From: Tabrizicola fusiformis
GTDB lineage: Bacteria > Pseudomonadota > Alphaproteobacteria > Rhodobacterales > Rhodobacteraceae
NCBI RefSeq assembly: GCF_013328815.1
Contig: NZ_JABUHN010000015.1
Location: 1-64,000, forward strand
Direction: 5' to 3'
DNA length: 64,000 nt
This document shows positions 30,216-38,167 of the stretch, one piece after another (the first letter of the stretch is position 1; every line of letters begins with the position of its first letter). The translations under genes and the position numbers were made by a program. Under the pieces are notes generated by a model, which saw nothing but the letters and a program-made list of their open reading frames with translations, searched no databases and had not been told where the DNA came from.

Positions 30216-31240
30216 GGCGCGTTCCTTTCGGCTGCCCCCTGATGTAGCGGCGCGCGGCGCAAAGCAAAAGGCCGCGCCTGCCGCATCTGGCTGGGCGGCT
30301 GTCCGAATTTCGCGGCGAAGGCACGTGACAGGGCCGAGGCCGAGGAGAACCCGCAGCGCAGCGCCACTTCGGCCAGGGGGTGGCGGGTGTCGGTGATAAA
30401 GCGCCGCGCCGCCTGCAACCGCAGGGTCAGGGCATAGGCGGCGGGCGTCATGGCAAGATTGTCGCGGAAAAGCTGCTCCAGCCGCCGGGGCGACAGGCCA
30501 AGGGCGGCGGCGGTCTCGGCCACCGGCTCGGGCGCATCCAGCCGCGCCTCCATCCGGGCGATGGCGGCGGAAACCCGCGGGTCCAGATGCGGGTCGCGGC
30601 GGGCGCGGCTGATCTGCGGCTCATGCCCTTCGCGGGCGGTGGTGATGAAGCTGGCCGCGACTTGCAGGGCCAGAGCGGGCCCGTGGCGGGCGCGGATCAG
30701 ATGCAGCATCAGGTCGGCGGCGGGCGCTGCGCCCCCGGCGGTAAAGCGGTTGCGGTCGATGACAAAGCGGTCGGGCACCACATCCACCCCGGGATGGGCG
30801 GCGGCGATATCCTCAAGGTCTTCCCAATGCACGGTGGCACGGTAGCCGTTGAGCAAACCCGCCCGTGCCAGCACCCACGCCCCGGCGTCGATCCCCCCCA
30901 GCGCGGCAAAGCGGCCCGCCATCCGGCCCATCTCACGGATCAGTGGGGCGGTCGCCACCTCGGATTGCCGGAACCCCGCGATCACCACCAGCGCATCGGC
31001 CCCTTCGGCGGCGGCCAGCGGCCCGTCCGACGGCAGCTCGATCCCGCAGGTCAGCGGCACCGCCCGCCCGTCGGGCGACACCACCCGCCAGCGGAACGCC
31101 TCGCGCCCCAGATGCCGGTTGGCCGAGCGCAGCGGGTCCAGCGTCGAGGCGACCTCAAGGATCGAAGCCTGCGGCAGCACCAGCAGGGCGAGGGTCAGCG
31201 GTTGCTGCGATGCGGCGAAGATCGTTGCGCTTCTTGTCAT
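30212..31240 (-). CDS. GlxA family transcriptional regulator, CdhR-like (carnitine catabolism)
   Basis: A 342-residue regulator with an N-terminal DJ-1/PfpI-like amidase-fold sensor (LTLALLVLPQASILEVASTL, DALVVIAGF, GGIDAGAWVLARAGLL) and a C-terminal AraC DNA-binding pair of HTH motifs (LGLSPRRLEQLFRDNL and ALRCGFSSASALSRAFAAKF). This architecture matches CdhR and GbdR, which control carnitine and glycine betaine use in pseudomonads. It diverges from the BKACE/L-carnitine dehydrogenase genes with 73 bases between starts, supporting a role as their activator. The exact effector is inferred. Confidence 0.85.
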   Translation of the reverse strand: MTRSATIFAASQQPLTLALLVLPQASILEVASTLDPLRSANRHLGREAFRWRVVSPDGRAVPLTCGIELPSDGPLAAAEGADALVVIAGFRQSEVATAPLIREMGRMAGRFAALGGIDAGAWVLARAGLLNGYRATVHWEDLEDIAAAHPGVDVVPDRFVIDRNRFTAGGAAPAADLMLHLIRARHGPALALQVAASFITTAREGHEPQISRARRDPHLDPRVSAAIARMEARLDAPEPVAETAAALGLSPRRLEQLFRDNLAMTPAAYALTLRLQAARRFITDTRHPLAEVALRCGFSSASALSRAFAAKFGQPPSQMRQARPFALRRAPLHQGAAERNAP

Positions 31241-31313
31241 GCTTGTTTCGTAAATCGTCAAGCGCGCCGCCGCAAGCCCGCTAGGATGGCGCCAACCCAT
31301 CTGGAGGACCGCC

Positions 31314-32228
31314 ATGCCCTTGGCCATGAACCGCGAAGTTTTCATCACCTGCGCCGTCACCGGATCAGGCGGCACGCAGGACCGCAGCCCGCATGTGCCG
31401 CGCAGCCCGGAACAGATTGCCAAAAGCGCGATTGATGCCGCCAAGGCCGGGGCCGCCATCGTGCATTGCCACGTCCGCGACCCCGAAACCGGCAAACCGG
31501 CCCGCGACCCCGCACTTTACCGCGAAGTGACCGAGCGTATCCGCGATTCGGGCACCGATGTCGTGCTGAACCTGACGGCGGGGATGGGCGGCGATATCTA
31601 CTTTGAAGGCTCGGAAGATATGAGCCGGATGGGGCCGCGTTCTGACATGGCCGGTGCTGCCGAGCGGGTGGCGCATGTGGTGGAATGCCGCCCGGAGATC
31701 TGCACGCTCGACTGCGGCACGATGAACTTCAACGAAGCCGATTATGTGATGGTGAATACCCCCGGCATGTTGCGCGACATGGCGCGGCGCATGGTGGCGA
31801 GCGGCACGCGGATCGAGATTGAAGCCTTCGACACCGGCCATCTGTGGCTGGCCAAGGCGCTGGCGGATGAGGGGATCATCCCCGATCCGGTTCTGGTGCA
31901 ACTCTGCATGGGCGTTCCGTGGGGCGCGCCGGATGATCTGAACACCTTCATGGCCATGGTGAACAACGTGCCGTCGCACTGGTTCTGGTCGGCCTTCGCG
32001 CTGGGCCGTCACCAGATGCCCTATGTCGCGGCGGCGGTGCTGGCAGGCGGCAACGTGCGGGTGGGGCTGGAAGATAACCTCTGGCTGGACAAGGGCGTGC
32101 TGGCCACCAACGCGCAACTGGTGGAGCGGGCGGTGACCGTGATCAGCAACATGGGCGCCCGGGTGATCACGCCTGCGGAGGTGCGCGCCAAGCTGAAGCT
32201 GGAAAAGCGGGCGCCGCTGCCGAAATAA
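31314..32228 (+). CDS. BKACE (DUF849) enzyme, probable 3-dehydrocarnitine cleavage enzyme
   Basis: A 304-residue beta-keto acid cleavage enzyme. Zinc ligands are visible as His51 and His53 (IVHCHVRD). The TIM-barrel segments DVVLNLTAGMGGDIYF, NEADYVMVNTPGML and LCMGVPWGAPDD are family marks. BKACEs condense a beta-keto acid with acetyl-CoA to give acetoacetate and a new acyl-CoA. Next to L-carnitine dehydrogenase the expected reaction is dehydrocarnitine plus acetyl-CoA to betainyl-CoA plus acetoacetate. TGGAGG precedes the ATG. First gene of the cluster opposite cdhR. Confidence 0.9.
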   Translation: MPLAMNREVFITCAVTGSGGTQDRSPHVPRSPEQIAKSAIDAAKAGAAIVHCHVRDPETGKPARDPALYREVTERIRDSGTDVVLNLTAGMGGDIYFEGSEDMSRMGPRSDMAGAAERVAHVVECRPEICTLDCGTMNFNEADYVMVNTPGMLRDMARRMVASGTRIEIEAFDTGHLWLAKALADEGIIPDPVLVQLCMGVPWGAPDDLNTFMAMVNNVPSHWFWSAFALGRHQMPYVAAAVLAGGNVRVGLEDNLWLDKGVLATNAQLVERAVTVISNMGARVITPAEVRAKLKLEKRAPLPK

Positions 32229-32324
32229 CCCCTCACCCCCGCCCTCTTCCCGGGTGGGGAGAGGGAGTGCGACATCAACAAGAGCACCCACCCTCTCCCC
32301 GCCGGGGAAGGGCAGGGTGTGGGG
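32229..32324. repeat. Imperfect long palindrome in the intergenic gap
   Basis: A C-rich arm at 32229-32265 (ending GGGGAGAGGG) is matched by an inverted arm at 32290-32324 (beginning CCCTCTCCCC). Both halves also fold on themselves. Similar pyrimidine-rich palindromes are dispersed in many proteobacteria. It could attenuate or stabilise the operon message. Confidence 0.65.
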
Positions 32325-32345
32325 GCGAGGCCCCAAGGAGCGGAC

Positions 32346-33812
32346 ATGACCAGAAAAGCAGCAATCATCGGGGGCGGGGTTATCGGCGGCGGTTGGGCCG
32401 CACGGTTCCTCTTGAACGGTTGGGATGTGGGCGTCTTTGACCCCGATCCGCAGGCAGAGCGCAAGATCGCCGCCGTCATGGCCAACGCCCGGCTGGCGCT
32501 TCCAGCGCTGTCGGATGTGCCGATGCCGCCCGAGGGCAAACTGACCTTCCACGGCACCATCGGCGAGGCGGTCGAGGGCGCGGAATATGTGCAGGAGTCG
32601 GTCAGCGAGCGGATCGAGCTGAAGCACAAGGTCTATGCCCAGTTGCAACAATCGAACCCCGGGGTGCTGATCGGGTCGTCTACAAGCGGGTTCAAGGCTT
32701 CGGACTTGCAGAAAGGCAGCCCTGCGCCGGAAAACATCATCGTCGCCCATCCGTTCAACCCGGTCTATCTGCTGCCGCTCTCCGAAGTCTCGGGCAGCCC
32801 GAAGAACACGCCTGAAACCATCGCAAAGACCGTGCAGATCATGAAAGACATCGGGATGTTCCCGCTTGTCATCCGGCACGAGATTGACGCCTTCATCGGC
32901 AACCGCTTCCTTGAGGCGGTGTGGCGCGAGGCGCTGTGGATGCTGAAGGACGGCATCGCCACCACCGAGGAAATCGACGAGGCGATCCGCATGGGCTTTG
33001 GCCTGCGCTGGGGGCAGATGGGCCTGTTCGAGACCTATCGCATCGCGGGCGGCGAAGCCGGGATGAAGCATTTCATGGCCCAGTTCGGCCCGGCGCTGAA
33101 ATGGCCCTGGACCAAGCTGATGGATGTGCCCGAGTTCAATGACGAGCTGGTCGAACTGGTCTCCTCCCAGTCCGACGCGCAATCGGGGATGTATGGTATC
33201 CGCGAGCTGGAACGCATCCGCGACCAGAACCTTGTCGGCTTCCTGCGGGCACTGAAGGAACGCAACTGGGGCGCGGGCAAGGTGCTGCGCGAACATGACG
33301 CCGCCCGCGCGGCGCTGTTCCACGCCGCCACCGACACCGGCCCGAAATCCGAACCGCTGGTCATGGCCCATATGCAGGTGCTGCCCGGCTGGATCGACTA
33401 CAACGGCCATATGACCGAAAGCCGCTATTACTTCGCCAACAGCGAGACGATCGACGCCTTCCTGCGGCTGATCGGGGCGGGCATGGACTATGTGGCGGCG
33501 GGGCAAAGCTATTACTCGGCCGAAACCCATATCCGCCATCTGGGAGAGGCCAAGCTGGGCGACCGGCTGACGGGCACGGTGCAGATCATCAGCGCCGATG
33601 AAAAGCGGTTCCGGTCCTTTGTGCGCATCCAGAAGGGTGACGAGGTGGTCGCCACCATCGAACAGCTTTGCCTGCATGTGAACATGGCCGAGGGCAAGAC
33701 GGTTGCCGCCGCGCCCGAGGTTTGGGCCAATCTCAAGGCGATTGCCGAGGCCCATGCCGCCCTGCCGCTGCCCGAGGGTGCGGGCCGGGCTGTCGGGCAG
33801 AAGAAAGGGTAA
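32346..33812 (+). CDS. L-carnitine 3-dehydrogenase fused to a hot-dog thioesterase (betainyl-CoA thioesterase)
   Basis: A 488-residue two-part protein. Residues 1-310 are a 3-hydroxyacyl-CoA-dehydrogenase-like NAD enzyme (IIGGGVIGGGWAARF dinucleotide loop; AHPFNPVYLLPLSEV; FIGNRFLEAVWREAL). Residues 330-470 are a 4HBT hot-dog domain (WIDYNGHMTESRYYF). The combination corresponds to known L-carnitine dehydrogenase/thioesterase fusions: oxidation to 3-dehydrocarnitine, and hydrolysis of betainyl-CoA to glycine betaine after the BKACE step. The ATG at 32346 follows AAGGAG. Downstream genes follow within three bases. Confidence 0.92.
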   Translation: MTRKAAIIGGGVIGGGWAARFLLNGWDVGVFDPDPQAERKIAAVMANARLALPALSDVPMPPEGKLTFHGTIGEAVEGAEYVQESVSERIELKHKVYAQLQQSNPGVLIGSSTSGFKASDLQKGSPAPENIIVAHPFNPVYLLPLSEVSGSPKNTPETIAKTVQIMKDIGMFPLVIRHEIDAFIGNRFLEAVWREALWMLKDGIATTEEIDEAIRMGFGLRWGQMGLFETYRIAGGEAGMKHFMAQFGPALKWPWTKLMDVPEFNDELVELVSSQSDAQSGMYGIRELERIRDQNLVGFLRALKERNWGAGKVLREHDAARAALFHAATDTGPKSEPLVMAHMQVLPGWIDYNGHMTESRYYFANSETIDAFLRLIGAGMDYVAAGQSYYSAETHIRHLGEAKLGDRLTGTVQIISADEKRFRSFVRIQKGDEVVATIEQLCLHVNMAEGKTVAAAPEVWANLKAIAEAHAALPLPEGAGRAVGQKKG

Positions 33813-33815
33813 GCC

Positions 33816-34979
33816 ATGGATTTCGGACTGACCGAAGAACAGCAGATGATCGTCGAGGCCACCCGCGCCTTCGTCGAGAACGAGCTTTACCCGCATGAGG
33901 CCGAGGTTGAACGCACCGGCATCTTGCGCGAAGATCTGCGCAAGGAGATCGCCGCCAAGGCCATCGAAGCCGGGCTTTACGCCGCCAACATGCCCGAAGA
34001 GGTGGGGGGCGCCGGTCTCGATACCCTGACCTGGCTGCTTTACGAAAAGGAACTGGGCAAGGCGAATTACGCGCTGCACTGGAACTGCGTCAGCCGCCCG
34101 TCGAACATCCTGCTGGCCTGTGTGGGCGAGCAGCGCGAGAAATACCTGCTGCCCTGCGTGCGCGGCGAAAAGCACGACTGTCAGGCGATGACCGAACCGG
34201 GCGCGGGCAGCGACCTGCGCGGGATGAAGGCGTTCGCGCGCGAAGACGGCGGCGATTTCGTGCTGAACGGCACCAAGCATTTCATCAGCCACGCCGATGT
34301 CGCCGATTTCGCCATCGTCTGGGTGGCGACTGGCGAGGAAGACACGCCGCGCGGCAAGAAAAAGCGGATCACGGCGTTTCTGGTGGACAAAGGCACCCCC
34401 GGTTTTACGGTGCGCGACGGCTATCGCAACGTCAGCCACCGCGGCTATAACAACATGATCCTGGAATTCGACGACTGCCGCCTGCCAAAATCGCAGGTGC
34501 TGGGCGAGGTTCACAAGGGCTTTGAAGTGGCCGGAACCTGGCTGGGCGCCACGCGGTTGCAAGTGGCCTCAACCTGCCTTGGCCGGGCCGAACGGGCGCT
34601 GGGCCATGCGCTGGCCTATGCCGCCGAGCGCAAGCAGTTCGGCAGCCAGATCGGCAAGTTTCAGGGCATTTCCTTCAAGCTGGCCGATATGGCGATGGAG
34701 CTGAAGGCTGCCGAACTCCTGACCCGCGAGGCGGCGTGGAAATACGACAAGGGCACGGTGACCGAGGCCGATATGTCGATGGCCAAGCTGAAGGCGACCG
34801 AAGTGCTGGCGATGATCGCGGATCAGGCGATCCAGATCCACGGCGGCATGGGGCTGATGGACGAACTGCCGCTGGAACGCATCTGGCGCGACGCGCGGGT
34901 GGAGCGGATCTGGGAGGGCACTTCGGAAATCCAGCGCCACATCATCAGCCGCGAACTTCTGCGGCCTCTGGGCGCCTGA
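33816..34979 (+). CDS. Acyl-CoA dehydrogenase, possibly for gamma-butyrobetainyl-/crotonobetainyl-CoA
   Basis: A 387-residue flavoprotein. The N-terminus MDFGLTEEQQMIVEATRAFV, the FAD-binding CQAMTEPGAGSDLRGMKAF, and the C-terminal QIHGGMGLMDELPLERIWRD plus IWEGTSEIQRHII are classic for the family; the catalytic Glu is expected near the end. In gamma-butyrobetaine and CaiA-type pathways an ACAD interconverts gamma-butyrobetainyl-CoA and crotonobetainyl-CoA, and its location next to carnitine genes suggests that substrate. Only three bases separate it from the dehydrogenase-thioesterase gene. Confidence 0.88.
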   Translation: MDFGLTEEQQMIVEATRAFVENELYPHEAEVERTGILREDLRKEIAAKAIEAGLYAANMPEEVGGAGLDTLTWLLYEKELGKANYALHWNCVSRPSNILLACVGEQREKYLLPCVRGEKHDCQAMTEPGAGSDLRGMKAFAREDGGDFVLNGTKHFISHADVADFAIVWVATGEEDTPRGKKKRITAFLVDKGTPGFTVRDGYRNVSHRGYNNMILEFDDCRLPKSQVLGEVHKGFEVAGTWLGATRLQVASTCLGRAERALGHALAYAAERKQFGSQIGKFQGISFKLADMAMELKAAELLTREAAWKYDKGTVTEADMSMAKLKATEVLAMIADQAIQIHGGMGLMDELPLERIWRDARVERIWEGTSEIQRHIISRELLRPLGA

Positions 34980-35000
34980 ACTGTCGGCACCGGGGGCCAG

Positions 35001-35191
35001 CCCCCGGACCCCCGGGATATTTAGGGACAGATGAAAACGATATGTTAACCAATCTGCGCGATTCTCGATCCACGGTGCAGGCGGGGACGCCGATGACCGT
35101 GACAGGTGAAACCCTGCCCCGCTTACTCACCGGGGCAGGGCGCCTGTTGGGCTTTTCATCTGTCCCTAAATATCCCACGGGGGTCCGGGGG
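35001..35191. repeat. MITE-like element: 37-39 bp inverted repeats around about 115 bp
   Basis: The left arm (35001-35037, core GGATATTTAGGGACAGATGA) and right arm (35153-35191) are near-perfect reverse complements; the right arm has two extra bases. The interior contains a 10-bp stem, CCCTGCCCCG at 35112-35121 and CGGGGCAGGG at 35131-35140. It lies between the ACAD and ligase genes. There is no gene inside, and no target-site duplication is obvious. Confidence 0.8.
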
Positions 35192-35232
35192 TGTGAACCT
35201 CCCGGCGCTGACCAAAGGCGCGGAGGTTGGGC

Positions 35233-37224
35233 ATGAAATCGCTCGACCGTCTCCTCCGCCCGCGCCACATCGCCGTTCTCGGCGCCGGTTGGGCGCTGAA
35301 TGTGATCGAGCAATGCGCCAAGATGGGCTTTGCCGGGCCGGTCTGGTCGGTGCATCCGACCAAGGCCGAGATTGGCGGGCTGCGGGCCTATGCCAGCCTT
35401 GCCGACCTGCCCGAGCCGCCGGATGCGACCTTCATCGGCGTCAACCGCCATGCCACGGTCGATGTGGTGGCTGAACTTGCTGCCATGGGGGCCGGGGGGG
35501 CGATCTGTTTCGCTTCGGGCTGGACCGAGGCGGGCGAGCCGGAGTTGCAGGACCGGCTGGTTGCCGCGGCGGGCGATATGCCGATCCTCGGGCCGAATTG
35601 CTATGGCGTGATCAACTATCTGGATGGCGCGCTCCTTTGGCCGGATCAGCATGGCGGTGTGCGGGTGGACAAGGGGGTGGCGCTGGTCAGCCAGTCCTCG
35701 AACATCGTGATCAATATGGGGATGCAGCAGCGGGCGCTGCCGGTGGCCTATGTTGCCTGCCTTGGCAATGCTGCCGTGGTCGGGCTTGCCGATCTCGCCG
35801 GGGCCTTGCTGGACGATCCGCGGGTCACGGCGCTGGGCCTTTACATCGAGGGGATCGACGATGCCCCGGCCTTTGCCGCGCTGGCCGAGAGGGCGCGGGC
35901 GGCGGGCAAGGGCGTGGTGGCGATCAAATCCGGCAAGACCGAACTCAGCCGCACGGCGGCGGCCAGCCATACCGCCTCGCTGGCCGGGGGCGGGGCGGCC
36001 AGCAGCGCCTTCCTGCGCCAGATCGGCGTGGCCGAGGTCAATACCCCTGCCGAACTGATAGAGACGCTGAAGCTGTTCCATGTCCACGGGCCGGGCCTTG
36101 GCCGGCGCATCTGCTCGCTCTCCTGTTCGGGGGGCGAGGCGGGGCTGGTGGCGGATCTTGCCGCGCCCTATGGCATCGACTTCCCCCCGGTGCCCGAGGC
36201 CACGCACAAGCGGCTGTTCGAGGTGTTGGGCCCGATCCCCACCATCTCCAACCCGTTGGATTATCACACTTTCATCTGGGGCGACGGGCCGAAGACCACC
36301 GAAGTTTTTTCCGCCATGCTGGAGGCGTATGATGCGGGTCTCTACATCATTGACCCGCCGCGCGCGGACCGTTGCGACCCGTCCGGTTATCAGCCAGCGC
36401 TCGATGCCATCGTCGCGGCGCAGGAGGCGACTGGCAAGATTGCGCTCCCCGTCGCCTCGCTGCCCGAGAATTTCGGTGAGGCGCGGGCGGCAGAGCTGAT
36501 GGCGCGCGGGGTCTGCACGCTGATGGGGCTGGAAACCGCGCTGGCCGCGATTGCCGCCGCGCAGACGCCCGCCGGGGCGCCCGGCTGGCGGCCCGCTGCG
36601 GCGCTGCCCCCGCGCGAGAACCGGCTGCTTTCGGAAGCCGAGGGCAAGGCGCTGTTGGCCGGCATCGGGGTTGCGGTTCCGCGCAGCGTTTCGGGGGCGA
36701 CCCTCGCCGAGGTGCAGGCGCAGGCCGGTTCGCTCATGGCGCCGCTGGCGCTGAAGGGCCTTGGCTTTGCCCACAAGACCGAGGCCGGGGCGGTGCGGCT
36801 GGGGCTGGCCAGCCTTGACGGTCAGGCCGACATGCCCGGCGCCACCGGCTATCTGGCCGAGGAGATGGTGACCGGCGCCTTGGCCGAAATCCTGCTGGGC
36901 CTGCGCCGCGATCCGGTTTACGGCGTCACCCTGACTCTTGGCATGGGTGGGGTCACCGCCGAGGTGCTGGCCGATACGGTGACGCTGGTGCTGCCCGCGA
37001 CCGAGGCCGAGATTCTGGCCGCCATGCACAGGCTGCGGCTCTGGCCGCTGCTGGACGGCTATCGTGGCCGCCCGAAGCCCGACATGGCGGCGGTGGCGGC
37101 AATTGCCGCGGCTCTGGGGCACCGGATGTTGGCCGATCAAAGCCTTGAGGAAATCGAAATCAACCCCATCCTCGTGCGCGCCCAAGGGGCCGTGGCGGTG
37201 GATGCCCTGATCAGGAAGACATGA
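35233..37224 (+). CDS. Acetate--CoA ligase family (ADP-forming) acyl-CoA synthetase
   Basis: A 663-residue single-chain NDP-forming acyl-CoA synthetase. The N-terminal CoA-binding Rossmann domain begins MKSLDRLLRPRHIAVLGAG; the succinyl-CoA-ligase-like part contains GPNCYGVIN and the phosphohistidine motif AASHTASLAGG; the C-terminal ATP-grasp domain spans about 470-660. In this setting it is a candidate for activating crotonobetaine, gamma-butyrobetaine or carnitine, replacing the AMP-forming CaiC. I choose ATG 35233 with GGAGG seven bases upstream; a TTG two codons earlier also opens the frame. It overlaps no neighbour; caiD follows immediately. Confidence 0.87.
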   Translation: MKSLDRLLRPRHIAVLGAGWALNVIEQCAKMGFAGPVWSVHPTKAEIGGLRAYASLADLPEPPDATFIGVNRHATVDVVAELAAMGAGGAICFASGWTEAGEPELQDRLVAAAGDMPILGPNCYGVINYLDGALLWPDQHGGVRVDKGVALVSQSSNIVINMGMQQRALPVAYVACLGNAAVVGLADLAGALLDDPRVTALGLYIEGIDDAPAFAALAERARAAGKGVVAIKSGKTELSRTAAASHTASLAGGGAASSAFLRQIGVAEVNTPAELIETLKLFHVHGPGLGRRICSLSCSGGEAGLVADLAAPYGIDFPPVPEATHKRLFEVLGPIPTISNPLDYHTFIWGDGPKTTEVFSAMLEAYDAGLYIIDPPRADRCDPSGYQPALDAIVAAQEATGKIALPVASLPENFGEARAAELMARGVCTLMGLETALAAIAAAQTPAGAPGWRPAAALPPRENRLLSEAEGKALLAGIGVAVPRSVSGATLAEVQAQAGSLMAPLALKGLGFAHKTEAGAVRLGLASLDGQADMPGATGYLAEEMVTGALAEILLGLRRDPVYGVTLTLGMGGVTAEVLADTVTLVLPATEAEILAAMHRLRLWPLLDGYRGRPKPDMAAVAAIAAALGHRMLADQSLEEIEINPILVRAQGAVAVDALIRKT

Positions 37225-37225
37225 G

Positions 37226-38020
37226 ATGGAGATGCGGACCGAAGGCCCGATCAAGACCCGCCGCGAGGGCGCCATTCTGGAGGTCACCCTTGACCGGCCC
37301 AAGGCCAATGCCATTGACCTGAAAACCAGCCGCGTCATGGGGCTGGTCTTCCGCGATTTCCGCGACGATGACAGCTTGCGCGTCTGTATCCTGCGCGCCG
37401 AGGGCGAGAAATTCTTCTGCCCCGGCTGGGATTTGAAGGCGGCGGCGGATGGCGACGCGGTGGACGGCGATTATGGTGTCGGCGGCTTTGGCGGCTTGCA
37501 GGAATTGCCGAACCTGAACAAGCCGGTGATTGCGGCGGTAAACGGCATCTGCTGCGGCGGCGGTCTGGAACTGGCGCTTTCGGCGGACCTGATCCTGTGT
37601 TCCGACAATGCCACCTTCGCGCTGCCGGAAATCCGCTCGGGTACCGTGGCCGATGCCGCCAGCATCAAACTGCCCAAGCGCATTCCCTATCACGTCGCCA
37701 TGGACCTGTTGCTGACCGGCCGCTGGTTTGACGCCGAAGAGGCGCTGCGCTGGGGTCTGGTCAAGGAAATCACCACGCCGCAGGATCTGCTGGCCAAGGC
37801 TTGGGATCTGGCGCGGCTTCTCGAGTCCGGCCCGCCGCTGGTCTATGCTGCGATCAAGGAAGTCGTGCGCGAGGCGGAAAACATGCGCTTCCAGGATGCG
37901 CTGAACCGCATCACCAAGCGGCTGATGCCGACGGTGGACAAGCTCTATTCCTCCGAGGATCAGCTTGAGGGCGCCCGCGCCTTTGCTGAAAAGCGTGATC
38001 CGGTCTGGAAGGGGCGCTGA
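37226..38020 (+). CDS. caiD: CaiD-like carnitinyl-CoA dehydratase / crotonobetainyl-CoA hydratase
   Basis: A 264-residue crotonase. It closely resembles remembered E. coli CaiD: LEVTLDRPKANAIDLKTS near the start, GWDLKAAADGD in the middle, PVIAAVNGICCGGGLELALS and FALPEIRSG for the oxyanion hole and catalytic Glu region, and AFAEKRDPVWKGR at the C-terminus. The expected reaction is reversible hydration of crotonobetainyl-CoA to L-carnitinyl-CoA. It starts two bases after the ligase stop, so it is in the same operon. Substrate assignment rests on similarity and context. Confidence 0.88.
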   Translation: MEMRTEGPIKTRREGAILEVTLDRPKANAIDLKTSRVMGLVFRDFRDDDSLRVCILRAEGEKFFCPGWDLKAAADGDAVDGDYGVGGFGGLQELPNLNKPVIAAVNGICCGGGLELALSADLILCSDNATFALPEIRSGTVADAASIKLPKRIPYHVAMDLLLTGRWFDAEEALRWGLVKEITTPQDLLAKAWDLARLLESGPPLVYAAIKEVVREAENMRFQDALNRITKRLMPTVDKLYSSEDQLEGARAFAEKRDPVWKGR

Positions 38021-38100
38021 CCCCTTCAAGCACGACAGGAAATGTCGGAAACGGGCGGGGGGAAACCTCCGCCCGCGCTATTCTTGCCCTGCCCCGGCCC

Positions 38101-38145
38101 TTTCATCTTGGCCCAAATATCCCGGGGTCCGGGGCAGCGCCCCGG
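38101..38145 (-). repeat. ATATTT-core repeat, single copy (minus orientation)
   Basis: Begins TTTCATCTTGGCCCAAATAT and ends in a GC-rich block with a CCGGGGC-GCT-GCCCCGG stem on the other strand. It differs by one base in 45 from the copy inside the CocE hydrolase gene (43623-43667), which is on the opposite strand. Confidence 0.85.
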
Positions 38146-38167
38146 GGGCAGATGCCGGGAGCGCCCC

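Noticed and set aside
31365-34562. A 1,065-codon minus-strand frame across the carnitine genes
   Set aside because: Runs through three well-identified plus-strand genes and an intergenic palindrome; composition is typical of antisense shadow.
38042-38167. A longer GMC oxidoreductase start within the dispersed repeat
   Set aside because: Translation of the repeat gives proline/glycine-rich sequence unlike the family, and the ADP-binding motif lies right after the TTG.
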